From Dendrolimus kikuchii (Eukaryota; Arthropoda; Insecta; Lepidoptera; Lasiocampidae): a DNA stretch of 64,000 nt. The stretch spans positions 19,579,435 to 19,643,434 of the forward strand of contig CM034389.1 in assembly GCA_019925095.2 (NCBI GenBank), written 5' to 3'. Below, piece by piece: positions 34,172 through 44,917 of this stretch (the first letter of the stretch is position 1; every line of letters starts with the position of its first letter). Below the pieces are notes generated by a model. It made no database searches. It saw nothing but the letters and a program-made list of their open reading frames with translations, and had not been told where the DNA came from. Made by a program: the position numbers and the translations under genes.

Positions 34172-34354
34172 TGTTCGACCTACGTGATGATACAATGAGA
34201 ATACCTGGCAGCATAAGAATAATATATTCAAATATTTATTCTACTGTCTGACGTAGACAGACATTAGCTTTCTAAATACGACCAAGTAAATACCTAAAAT
34301 AAAAATGTCTTGCCTTTACTCTGTTATTTAATTATAATATCTTCCGACACAAAA
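34172..34354 (+). repeat. copia 5' LTR
   Basis: It starts TGTTCGACCTACGTGATGAT and ends TTCCGACACAAAA. No difference from the 3' LTR was found reading base by base. It ends in AAAA rather than the usual CA. The boundary was chosen because it leaves a 5-bp target-site duplication and places the primer site immediately after. Confidence 0.9.
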
Positions 34355-34368
34355 GGTTATGGGCCCAG
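34355..34368 (+). promoter_or_regulatory. Primer-binding site, half-tRNA type (initiator tRNA-Met)
   Basis: GGTTATGGGCCCAG is complementary to the anticodon stem-loop region of eukaryotic initiator tRNA-Met (CTGGGCCCATAACC), with the CAU anticodon in the middle. Drosophila copia is known to use this internal site of a cleaved initiator tRNA instead of a tRNA 3' end. Here it begins at the first base after the LTR. Confidence 0.85.
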
Positions 34369-34379
34369 CACGCTTCCAC

Positions 34380-36619
34380 TTCCTCAACAGAATGGAGTTT
34401 CCGAACGTGCGAATAGGACAATAATTGAGAAAGCGAGATGTATGCTACAAGATGCAAATCTACCTAAGGCTTATTGGGGAGAAGCGGTAAATACGGCTGT
34501 TTATCTAAAGAACCGTTCGCCTACACAAGCCTTAAAGAATAAAATTCCTGAAGAATTGTGGAGTAAAACTAAAGTCAACCTTTCTCATTTAAGGGTATTT
34601 GGTTGCGAAGCCCACGTTCTCATTCCTAAAGAAAAACGGTCAAAACTGGAATCGAAAACGCAATCTTGCATTTTCGTAGGCTACTCTACAGAGAGTAAAG
34701 GCTACCGTCTTATTAATCCCAATAATCCTAGACAAATTATTATTTCTAGAGATGTCGTCTTCATTGAGAATAAAATGTATCAACAACCTGAAATTAATGA
34801 CGTTCCAACCTCATTACAGCCCACAGACACCCTTGTTCCTATTTATCATCCAGTTCAACAAGTTCAACCTACTGCAGAACCTGAAACTTTAGTCTGTGAA
34901 CAACATAACACAGAACCTGAAGCATCTACTTCTGCTGAGCCTACATGCAATGATGACATTATAACTCCTGAAACTAATTGCGATATGGTAGAATCTGAGC
35001 AAAGAGAACTGTCATCTGAAAGAAGATATCCTCTTAGAGACAGACGTCCTCCCGAGAGATATCAAGCTAAACTTTATCTTACTTCAGATTCTGAACCGGA
35101 AACATATAATGAAGTTTTAGATCATCCGCAAAAAGAACAATGGCTAGAAGCTATGAATGCTGAGTATAATTCTTTAAAAAAGAACGGAACTTGGATTCTA
35201 GTAGACAGACCTTCTGTCAGAAAAACAACTAAATGTAAATGGGTCTATAGAATAAAAAAGGACACAAGCGGACAAATTGTCAAGTATAAAGCTAGATTAG
35301 TAGCAAAAGGCTTCACTCAAGTAGCTGGAATAGACTACAGTGAAACTTTTTCACCAGTCGCCAGACTATCTACAGTACGGCTACTACTAGCAATTGCTGT
35401 ACAATGTGATCTGCAAGTTGACCACCTCGATGTGGAAACTGCCTTTTTAAATGGAGATCTGGAAGAGGAAATATTTATGGAACAACCAGATGGCTTCTCA
35501 ACAGACAAAAAGAGTAAGGTTTGTTTATTGAAAAAGTCTCTTTATGGACTAAAACAAGCTCCACGTCAATGGAACTTGAAGGTGTGTGAAGCTATGCATA
35601 AACTGTCCCTAACTCGGGCATCAAGCGAACACTGTCTATACTACAAACGTGTTGAGAGTGATTTTCTTATAGTAACGGTTTTCGTTGACGATTTTTTCAT
35701 AATTAGTACAAAGGACGATATGAAAAATCACTTTAAAAGTGAAATTAAAAGACTGTTCACTGTGAAAGATCTTGGTCCTCTCAAAGACTGCCTAGGGATG
35801 AGAGTTATACAAAGTAGCGGCACCATTATTCTCGATCAGACAAAATACATCGAGAAACTTTTAACCAAATTCAGTATGATGGACGCTTTATCGGCAAATA
35901 CTCCGTTGGAACCTGGCTTGAAACTTACACCTCCAGAACCTGGAGAAGATAATACTGAAGTACCTTACCAAGAACTCATCGGCTCATTAATGTACATTGC
36001 TATCGGTACTAGACCTGACATCGCTTACTCGGTCTCTTACCTATCACAGTTCAATGCACATTACGGGGGAGTACACTGGAAAGCCGCAAAGCGAGTTCTA
36101 AGGTATCTAAAAGCCACTAAAGACTTTAAACTGCATTATAACCACAATGGTCCTAATTATCCAACTGGATACGTAGACGCTGATTATGGCAATAATTTAG
36201 TTGACCGGCGCTCATACACAGGCTTCGTTTTTATGATGAGCGGAGGCCCCATATCCTGGGAAGCTCGCAAGCAGCGCACAGTGGCACTTTCAACCACAGA
36301 AGCCGAATATATGGCTCTGGCAGAAGCTTGTAAAGAAGCCATATACCTCAAAACCCTCATCGCCGAAGTCTTCGCTGTCACTCATTCCATCACCATTCAT
36401 ACTGACAATCAAAGCTCAATTAAACTGGCACATAACAACGCATATCACGCTCGCACTAAACATATTGACATTAAACACCATTTTATACGAGACTCTCTTT
36501 CACAGCATCATCTCCATGTCATATACATACCAACTCAAGACATGATAGCTGATATTTTAACTAAACCTCTCTTAAAAATAAAGCACTACCAGTGCACAAA
36601 AGCGTTAGGTTTAAGTTAA
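34380..36619 (+). pseudogene. copia pol fragment: integrase end, reverse transcriptase, RNase H
   Basis: The frame is open for 769 codons from 34310, but its first codons are LTR and primer-site sequence with no real start. Element protein begins at about 34380 with PQQNGVSERANRT, which carries the last catalytic residue (Glu) of integrase. Integrase C-terminal motifs HLRVFGCEAHV and FVGYSTESKGYR follow. The reverse transcriptase has KWVYRIKKD, KARLVAKGFTQ, DVETAFLNGD, LYGLKQAPRQW and FVDD at about residues 457-460. The RNase H part has YVDADYGN, SWEARKQRTVALSTTEAEYM and TDNQSSIKLAHN, and ends ILTKPL. Gag, the protease, and integrase HHCC and the first two Asp are absent. The enzyme parts are uninterrupted, so the deletion probably predates the insertion of this copy or occurred during its reverse transcription. 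Confidence 0.92.
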
Positions 36620-36796
36620 GTTCAGTTTGTAAATATGTCTTAGTTTCGGTTGTTTTATAGGAGTGTTGTGTATAGTTAGTGATAGGTTGATGGTAGCTAT
36701 AATGTATATGTTAGTGTTAAGTTTTGTAAAGTGTACAGTTAGGATAGGCTTTGATATATGTTATTTTTATTATATACAGGCACAGGTGTTCTCATT

Positions 36797-36805
36797 GCGG
36801 GGGAG
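36797..36805 (+). promoter_or_regulatory. copia polypurine tract
   Basis: GCGGGGGAG directly adjoins the TGTTCG start of the 3' LTR, the position where plus-strand DNA synthesis is primed. Between the pol stop (36619) and this tract lie about 180 bp without coding signal. Confidence 0.8.
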
Positions 36806-36988
36806 TGTTCGACCTACGTGATGATACAATGAGAATACCTGGCAGCATAAGAATAATATATTCAAATATTTATTCTACTGTCTGACGTAGACAGACATTA
36901 GCTTTCTAAATACGACCAAGTAAATACCTAAAATAAAAATGTCTTGCCTTTACTCTGTTATTTAATTATAATATCTTCCGACACAAAA
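36806..36988 (+). repeat. copia 3' LTR
   Basis: Same length and, as read, the same sequence as 34172-34354. It is followed by CTCTT, which matches the bases before the 5' LTR. Confidence 0.9.
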
Positions 36989-36993
36989 CTCTT

Positions 36994-37695
36994 CAACGAC
37001 TCACATTTATACGTCACTCTGGATAAAAAAAATTAGAAGAATAATAATTTACGTCTGTAAGAAGGTCGATTTTAATAAGTTTATCGATTAATGTCATCAA
37101 ATGATATAATGCGATTTATGAAAGAAATGTTGAATGATTGAATTATTATCATTACTTGATAATAATGTTTATTGATAACAATATCGAGTTACCTGATTGC
37201 ATGTTTTATAAAACGATAAAATCATGACATTCATTTAATTTAGGTATGACAGCCGCATGACAAGTAACTGTATTCTTTACTGTCTATGTTGGTTTTAAAT
37301 GAATACATAAGCGAGGAGAAATCAGAGGGTTCCAATGGTAGAATGAAATTCAATTTATGGCAAATTTGCATAAAACATCCACCGTGTTTATATTTAAAAA
37401 GATATAATGATTTTTAAATAAATATTTTTGCTAGTAGCAACACTTTCCAGCCTCTAACTTATGTACTATTTTTGGTACTTTTCTAAATTGTTTTAAACTC
37501 ATTTTGTTTATTGATTATAAGATCAAAATTGTAATAGATGATACGATTTTTGTAAAAAAGAAAATAAAGAAAGAAGCCCAATATTATGTCCCCAAAAAAT
37601 ATAAGAAAATTTAATCTCTTTCTCTCTTTTTGAAATTGATTAAAAAGAGTGAAAATATTTTCTTCTTAGTAGCTATGTTTTTCTTGTGTCCAATA
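36994..37695. other. AT-rich DNA, no gene recognised
   Basis: Nothing specific was seen. Confidence 0.6.
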
Positions 37696-37898
37696 TCTAT
37701 ACTAATGATATAAAGAGGTAAAATTTGTGAGTTTATTTGTAGGAAGTAAGCTCTTGAACTAATGAAACGATTTTGAAAATTCTTTCACCAGTAGAAAGCT
37801 ATGTTATTCCTGAGTGTTACAAGCTAAACTTGACTGTTACAAATAATATATTTTAATTTTCTAATGACGTCCAGCAAAGAGCGCGCGCGGTCAGTTAG
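37696..37898 (+). mobile_element. Helitron-like element D, about 203 bp
   Basis: It starts TCTATACTAATGATATAAAG and ends GCGCGCGCGGTCAGTTAG followed by T. It is alignable with 48320-48518 (agaggtaaaatttgtgagtt, ttttgaaaattctttcac, gaaagctatgtta). The 3' CTAG has become TTAG. Confidence 0.7.
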
Positions 37899-38454
37899 TG
37901 TTTCATATTTTGTTCTCTACCTTCATTAACTCACTTATTTAAAGTTATCTTAGTGCCCTAGTAATCTGCCTGGGAGACACAGAGTCGGTGCTGGTCACAT
38001 CTCGCAGCCCTGGCCAGTTTTAGTGTATATTCCATTCAATGACAACCTATCTCCACAGGTTAAAACCAGGCTGGTGAGTCCCACACTTCCTCACCGTGTC
38101 TCCACACAGTGACGAGTTCGTAAATGAATTTCTCTTTGTCAAAAATGTACCCTAATAATAAATATGTAGATTCCTACAGGTCAGCAATAATGCATTATGC
38201 ATTTTATCTTATTTACTTGTTTGCGCGTTGTATGAAATGACATTGAAATATATTCTTATGCACATCTTAAGGAGAATGAATAAAATCTAAGTGTTATAAA
38301 AACAAACGTATTTATTATTAGGGTTCGGTAGCCATTTTAACAAAAAGGACTTATTATACAATCTTGAAATTATTTTTCTTAGAAAACTATATGAATGAAA
38401 TTTAGAAGATTATGTAGTCTATATAGGTATACTTAAATATGCTGTGGTAAAATC
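37899..38454. other. No gene recognised
   Basis: A GC-richer part at about 37960-38110 (gggagacacagagtcggtgc, ccaggctggtgagtccc) looks like an old repeat of unknown family. The rest is AT-rich. Confidence 0.45.
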
Positions 38455-38890
38455 GCAAAAAAATAAAGTTTAGGGATGAGCACCATACACATAACTCTTT
38501 CTGCCTTTTCTTTCACATTCTCCCAATTATTTGGCGTCGGCACAATCCTCTTTTCTGACATACATCTTCTGTCATCCATCCATCTCATTTTTGATCTACC
38601 TTTACACTTGTACCCATCCATCTTGTAGTTTAACATTTTCTTTGTCACGTGACTTTCACCCCTCCTCATAACATGCCCATACCACCTTAATCTTATTGCT
38701 CTCAATTTTTCAGTCACGGGTGCAACTTTCAAAGATCTTATGTATTCATTTCTTACCTTATCCATTCTTGTAACACCACACATCCATCTCAGCTGAGTGG
38801 AGATATTTGTGGTATATCACTTTAGTGGCCCAACATTCGCACCTGTATAGCATAGTGCCTTATATATAATTGAGGGTTAAAAAATCCAAT
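38455..38890 (-). pseudogene. LINE ORF2 C-terminal remnant, second family
   Basis: Read on the minus strand, about 38783 onward gives MCGVTRMDKVRNEYIRSLKV, APVTEKLRAIRLRWYGHVMR, then YKMDGYKCKGRSKMRW. Upstream to about 38890 the text encodes CECWA-like and HSAEM-like pieces in shifted frames. This is the region after the reverse transcriptase core in RTE-like LINEs, so there is no catalytic activity. A more decayed copy is at 54200-54625. It is a different family from the 16.3-kb LINE. Confidence 0.75.
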
Positions 38891-40569
38891 GTACAAAGTC
38901 GTGGGAGGTATCATCCATTCAATCTTGAAAAAGCTTATCCAAGTTACGTAATAACCCTTGTCAGTCAGTAAGTAGTGATGTATTTGCTTTTGTCCTACTC
39001 TTTTAACTTTTATTATAAATCAAAGTGGGTGAGCTTAAAAAATACTTTAAACAAAAATTAGTTTGGAAGTTTGAACAAAAACTACTTGTTTTTGAGATAT
39101 GGAGTTTTTGGATTAAATGTTTTTTTTATATTGTCAAAAAATTATTTAAATGTATATATTGATTGATTTGTACAGTCCTATTTTTTTCATGCACCACCTA
39201 CATCGCTAGATTAGTTAAAATTTTATTTTTTAGCTAGGTTGCCTGGAAGAGATTGCTTTTAGCGATAGGACTGTCTATTGTTTTGCCAAGAAGTATTGTA
39301 ATTATACATTTTGTTTTTGTATTTGTTTATTTTAGTGAGCAAGAAAGTGTTTTATACCTATCTTGAAAAATGTATTTACTGATTAAATGTTTTTTGCTGT
39401 TATCCAAATAATTAAATATAGGACGTCTGTCGCCTCTACGGCACCCTTCAATGTAAATGGTCCGGTAAGCACTTGGTCGATTTCTATTCTAAAATAATAT
39501 TGTAGACGTAGTGTTCCAATTTATGTGAATAACAAACATTTTCTACTCAAAAGTCAGCAAATACAATGTTGCGAAATTTAAATTACTGCTAACTTGCTTG
39601 AAACATGCAATTCAAGTCACTTGGCTTGCTGAAATTTATTATAGGTATCTATTGCAATATATTTTCTTTTTTTATAATAATTTGTTTATTTGGATAACAA
39701 AGAATAAATAAAAAGCCAGTATCATCATTTAAGCCAAAACAGAACTGTTGCTACAATGAAAGACATAAAAGTGACATTGCAATGAGTGATTTGTCACTAA
39801 TTTCATCCAGATAAGGCCGTGCGCATACAAGGAATAATTCGGTGTGAATTTTTTCCCCGCAAAAACTGTAATCTATTGAACACTATAGAAATGCACACAC
39901 CATGTAATTATTTCCGCACTGTATTTAAATTCTGTAGCTTGCAACAGACTTGATATGTGCATGTCAGGCCTAATATCATATATTTATTAGTTACAATAAC
40001 ATACAATTAGAATTTAAACTGATAAAAAATTAGACAAATGTTTGGAAGTTCATGCAAAATATTTTTTCCATAGAAGTGAGATGCGTTGGTACGATTTATA
40101 AAACTGAACGCGAATAATATCTCGTCACTTATTAACTTAAATAAAAGTCGTTTCTGATCCTGGGTATGATTTTTGAGGATCTATCTAACAATACCGTACA
40201 TCATTATGTATGTGTACACTAAATGTTCAATGATATTCAATGTATTTATACTTATAAACGTTGGCTTCTACTAATTTTTATTTCTTCCGTGATTTCCATA
40301 TACCACTTTTTAGCGCATGTATAGTTACAATACCCTTCTCGCAAAATTTCATCCGTGTTTGTGGAGAAAATTACTGTAATCTATATACAGTTCCCAAACA
40401 TTTTCATTATCTTCATATATGAATATTAGAGTTTTCCCCGCTGCTACGTCGCGTGAAAAGCCCTATGTTACGTACATAAAAATTTAATTAGGTTTTTTAT
40501 ATATCTTTACGACCTAGACACCGACAAACGTGGATTCACACCTGCATACCGTAAAAACACACTTTATTA
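38891..40569. other. AT-rich DNA with one retroposon tail
   Basis: The segment 39228-39360 (gctaggttgcctggaagaga, agcgataggactgtctattg) is related to 17785-17870 and 55110-55165. The remainder shows no gene or element end that I can support. Confidence 0.5.
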
Positions 40570-40989
40570 CATTTCGGCATTTGGACTTCTTTTGTTTACT
40601 TTGTGTTTAAAATTTGTGACTAGAAACAGCCCATTGTGTATTGTAATCTTTTATGGCAGTCATTAGTCAGGTGTGTCGGACTGATTGTAGAAAATTCGGT
40701 TCACGTGGCCGGGCAGACATATTGCATATGTGCAGTATAAAGCAATGCCTCAATTGAGAGAAGAGACAGTCTAGCGATAACCAGGAGCGAAGAAAGACGT
40801 GTGTACTACATTCGGTAATCTATTTAGTCACGAACTTTACGCGTTTTATAGAATTGCGATCTTCTGCTTTACGTTTGGCTTTGTTGTGTTCGGTTATATT
40901 TATACCTGTGTTATACGTGTTTGTATAATTCTAATAAACTCTATAATAATTCCAACGGCATTTTAATTCGAGTCCTGCAACTCGTAACA
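40570..40989 (+). repeat. LTR remnant related to the solo LTR at 19.3 kb
   Basis: It shares 'cattgtgtattgtaatcttt tatggc'-type sequence, 'gcagtataaa' (TATA box at about 40736), 'gagaagagacagtc', and the terminal 'attccaacggcattttaattcgag ... gcaactcgtaaca' with 19280-19704. The 5' boundary is uncertain. A TG at 40420 preceded by ATATA would match the ATATA after 40989, but sequence similarity fades there. Confidence 0.6.
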
Positions 40990-41203
40990 ATATATAAATT
41001 TTGAATACTTTATTTTCTTGTTAAATTCACAACAATTACAAAGAAACAGTCTATATAGTGTAGACAACTGCACAGCAAAACATAAAGAAAAGTCACAGCC
41101 AACCTGATTTGAAGTAGGTATCTAATACGTAATGAATGACACGTGGGCAACCTGACAACGTATTTGTTATTGAATTACAACGTTGGTTGTCTACATCGCA
41201 ATT
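40990..41203. other. No gene recognised
   Basis: Nothing specific was seen. Confidence 0.6.
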
Positions 41204-41505
41204 GCAGCGCCATCTATTTAGCTAATCTATCTATTACATGGAAACCACATCATTTATAGAAATAAAAAGTATCCTAAGTGTTGATTTGGAATATTAGCCA
41301 GCTCTGTATCGAGTTTCATTCATATACGATCAGTAGTTTTCAAAAAGGATGCGATCGCAGCGCCATCTTTGAAACGATACCATTTATCGGGATAAAAAAT
41401 ATCCTAAGTTTCGCCCTGAGATATGAGCTAACTCTGTGTCGAGTTTCATTTAAATCCGTTCAGTAGTTTTCACGTGATGTTCTAACAGACAGACAGACAA
41501 AAATT
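41204..41505 (+). repeat. Tandem duplication of a 153-bp Helitron-type block
   Basis: Unit 1 starts GCAGCGCCATCT at 41204 and unit 2 starts at 41357. Both contain a 'ccatttat/tcatttat' block, 'aaaatatcctaag', 'ctctgt.tcgagtttcatt' and 'cagtagtttt'. A short ACAG run (acagacagacagac) follows. Units of this type recur in the 25.4-kb element. Confidence 0.65.
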
Positions 41506-43544
41506 CAAAAAATTTCATTTTCGGAATCTCCTGGTCCGAATTATCTCTCGTAACTTTTTTCACATTTTTAAATGCAATGTGTAAAGTCGAACCATTTACG
41601 GAGTTATTATAGTATAGGTTATCACACTTGCTTCCCATGGGGTTAAGTAGAAACAATAGCCTCTCATTTGCTTCTTACAATCTTGCAATCTTAGAACACA
41701 ATATTCCCTTTAACTTCTTTCATAATTCTCTCCATGCATGCACGTCTGTTTGAAGGGGGTTTTATTTAATTTCACGCTTCTAATTGGTAAGGTGTTTTAA
41801 GATTCTTCGAAGATAGGTTCTCAGACTTGAGGATTCGATGAGACATTTTTAAAGTTCTAATTATATAAAATATTAAAATATACACTACAAAAATAATCCT
41901 CACACAATTTGGCATTGACACAAAATGACTCAGTGTTTTGACAGAGTGGGTTAAGAGCAATTTTCTAGTGTTACATTCGATAAAAAATAAGGAACGATTA
42001 CGTTATATCATGAATTTAATGATACAACTCTAATGAAGTAAAAAAAAGTAAACGTAAAATCGCGTAATACAACTAGTTTGGTAAAACAAATGAAGGAAAT
42101 ATTCAGTAAAAGGCAGTGGAGCCTGTTTAGGTGGCGCGATAGTCATACGATCTTCAACTAACCGTACCGAAAATGTTTTCCAACTATTGACACAGTGTTA
42201 ACTTTGAACGCTTGTCTTTGCTGGATTGACATCACACTAAAGTTTTTTAAAAATAATATTTGTTTAAAAAAAAACACGATGTCGATTTTGAATATTGATG
42301 CAGCAAGAAGTGCTAATTATAATAATTATGATTTAGCAATGTCATGGTGTTACAAGAACTTAGGTCGAATTCATTATTCATTTTGCCTAATTATTATGTA
42401 TCAGCCCAAAGTGTTTACTTATTAGGATCCGGGCGTTAGCATTTAACCGACTTCCAGAACGAGAAGGTTCTCAACTTTTGGTTTTTTTTAAGAAACGAGA
42501 CGACAGACTTGTCATACCTGTCTAAGGCGGATTAGCACGTGTCATATATCGGTAATATGTATATGTAAGTATTATCAACATATTTTTCTTCGCTTGCAGC
42601 GTGTACGTACAAAAAAGAAGAAAAATGATTCTTTGCCATTATTGAAACTGACACCTTCCACTAGTTCGGGGGCCTTAGTCAGTGGACCACCACAACGTCT
42701 ATTATGCATTTTAAAAACTAGCTAGTATCTGCGACGTCGTCGGTATTAGTTGATACTTTCTAAGGGTTGATTTTTCAATCATCATATAGAAGATAACACC
42801 TGATTGAATTCAAAAGTGAAGCAACGGTTTTAAATTTTTTTGAAAAAAGGCTTTAATCGTTTATTTCTCAAAGAACAATACAGTTCACTTAAAGAGAAAT
42901 ATACATTATTATATGTCTAGTAAAATACATCGAGTATACATAATACATATAAATCAACTTAATTATCAACTATATATACTGTATTAAATTTATAGCAACA
43001 ATTCAGCTGTTTTATTCATACGACTGTCATTTTTTATTTTTCCATGTTGTATTTTATTCTATGAATAACTTTTATCTGGTAATTGAAAAATTGGCCTTAA
43101 AAAGAAAAAGCTATTTCTTATAAAAACTTCAACATTGCCATACAAATTTTTGTTCTCTGTTTCATCTCTTTCAAGGTTGGTTTTTGAGAAAAATGGTACT
43201 CTTTGTCCTTTTCCAGGATCACACACACAAATTCCAAAATCAATCTCCTTGTCAATGACCCGCCTGATATCTGTTCAATGTAATTAGCCGTATAAGATGA
43301 CAAATAATGACAGTTAATTATATGTATTAATTCTATTGGGTCTATCTATCTATCATTTAAGAGCTATGCTCTTGTCGGGGGAGCCTTCTCCAATCTTTTC
43401 TATTATCGGCCAGTTGTTTTACTTCTATGTAAGACACGACACTCACTTTTTCTTTTATTTAATCCATGAATTTTTCCTATACACCCAGTATAGGAAAATT
43501 TTAAAATTGCAAATATAAATCGGAAATTCCTGTTAGGGACGTAT
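41506..43544. other. AT-rich DNA, no gene recognised
   Basis: Several short frames are present, none with a recognisable motif. The block at about 42421-42480 (accgacttccagaacgagaa) has a repeat-like look. Confidence 0.5.
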
Positions 43545-43919
43545 AAGCCGCGATGTGTTGTTTACCGGTGAACCCCTATTCTGTGTCTATACACAGCAAT
43601 CGAGGTTCGTCAGCGATAGTGTCGTTCGAGCGCAGCCGGGTGTTTCGTCCGCCGCCATTCGTGCCAGTCCGCTCCGAACAATCGTAACGTTTCCACGCAG
43701 TCGTTCGCAAGAAACCAACTGGCGTGTAACTTTTTATAAAAAAATCCGGCCGTGCCCCGTAGGAAAGTGACAGTGCAACAGTGAGCTGTATTGTGATTCG
43801 GGATTTTAAACTATTGTCGGAACATGAATACGTCAAACTAAATTTGACAGCGATCCGAAGAAACGAATATACGACATTTTTTTTAAATATATTTTTCGTC
43901 AATTTGCACGTTATACTTG
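43545..43919 (+). other. Candidate non-coding first exon of a host gene
   Basis: This stretch is markedly richer in G+C and CpG than its surroundings, in particular 43590-43760. It contains 'gacagtgcaacagtgagctg', of the kind found in insect 5' untranslated regions, and ends at TTG/GTAAGT, a strong splice donor at 43920-43921. A TATAAAT lies upstream at about 43513. No long coding frame runs through it. The frames at 43555-43770 and 43576-43935 lie on opposite strands and lack motifs. If it is an exon it would be 5' untranslated and spliced to an exon I cannot identify. The alternative is an old repeat or a chance donor. Confidence 0.35.
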
Positions 43920-43921
43920 GT

Positions 43922-44063
43922 AAGTGTTTTTTCACATATGCGATGCAATTAATAAGTAGTTAAATATTCAAATTATAATAGTAATTTAACAGATAAAACA
44001 TAGATAACCTTATTTGTATTGCTCTGGTCGTACCTATAGCAGTTTGAGAGTTTGGCTTGGAAG
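43922..44063. other. AT-rich DNA after the splice donor
   Basis: No coding signal was seen. It would be intron if the 43.9-kb donor is real. Confidence 0.4.
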
Positions 44064-44117
44064 ACCAAAACCCGAACCGGCGTTTTGGTGTCCAGACACC
44101 GGTTCGGGTTCGAATCT
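44064..44117. repeat. Overlapping hairpins next to a B-box-like motif
   Basis: Three perfect pairings compete for the same bases. ACCAAAAC (44064-44071) pairs with GTTTTGGT (44082-44089). AACCCGAACCGG (44069-44080) pairs with CCGGTTCGGGTT (44099-44110). GGTGTC (44087-44092) pairs with GACACC (44095-44100). The downstream GGTTCGAATCT (44107-44117) differs from a Pol III B box in one place. It may be the remains of a tRNA-related repeat, and I could not fit a full cloverleaf. Confidence 0.55.
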
Positions 44118-44917
44118 TTTATTTAGTCTGGCCTGGATGTTGGTGGAATTTTTCCTATAACTTTTTTGTATTTACCTAATAAGTGCCTTTATTAACTCAT
44201 TTCTATTTTATAAAACTAATATTTTTTTTTGTTACGTCCGGAGAAGTCAATTTTATATGGTTTCAAAGTCTGAAAACATGCGTAAACATTAATTTGGCTA
44301 ATATTACGTTATACAACCAATTTTTCTATTATATTATGACGATGTTAACTGATGAAAAACTTGTTTTCAAGGTTCACGTAATTTTAATAAACTACCGCCG
44401 TGCGTACTTTTTTCATGGTTTTATTAAACTTGCGTTTAAGGAACAAGTTTCTTCGTAACTAGATTTTCTTAGATTAAATAATAATATTAACTCATAGACG
44501 TGGCACTTGAGCATCGATTACAATATTTCAGGGGAACAGGCAATAATATCCTCATCCTCACATTTGTTCAAATCCTATTTACGCGTTTCACACATTACTT
44601 ATCAAAACGTGAAGGTTTCCTCACGTTGTATTCATTCAGTGCAAATTTTACATTGGATAAAATGTTTAATTGCATGCATATAATATTAATTAGGATTATT
44701 TAACGTTAAATTTACTTCTTTGTCTGTGTCTGTGTTTCCCGATTCATATAAACCCAGTGGTCTTCAAGTCATGAATTAACAGTTATCTCCTAGGTAAGCG
44801 TGCCCCATCCTAGATCGCATCGTCACTTAACATCAGATGAGATACCTACCTATAAAATGCGAACCTATAATAAATAAATTGTATTGGATTTTTTATTTAT
44901 TTTTATATTTTTATTTT
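44118..44917. other. AT-rich DNA, no gene recognised
   Basis: Frames at 44183-44458 and 44500-44703 are AT-driven and have no motif. Confidence 0.55.

Larger units (their letters stand above)
34172..36988 (+). mobile_element. Ty1/copia-type LTR retrotransposon, internally deleted
   Basis: Two 183-bp LTRs bracket a 2.45-kb interior. The element is flanked by CTCTT at 34167-34171 and 36989-36993, a 5-bp target-site duplication. The primer-binding site directly follows the 5' LTR and the polypurine tract directly precedes the 3' LTR. Gag, protease and most of integrase are missing. The LTR pair reads as identical, which points to a recent insertion. It sits 10 bp beyond the end of the mariner element. 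Confidence 0.92.

Noticed and set aside
34310..34379. Start of the long copia frame as a true N-terminus
   Set aside because: These codons are LTR and primer-binding-site sequence, and the first codon is TTG. The element protein begins inside integrase.
44064..44117. tRNA gene
   Set aside because: A B-box-like motif and hairpins are present, but no 7-bp acceptor stem, A box or anticodon arm can be fitted.
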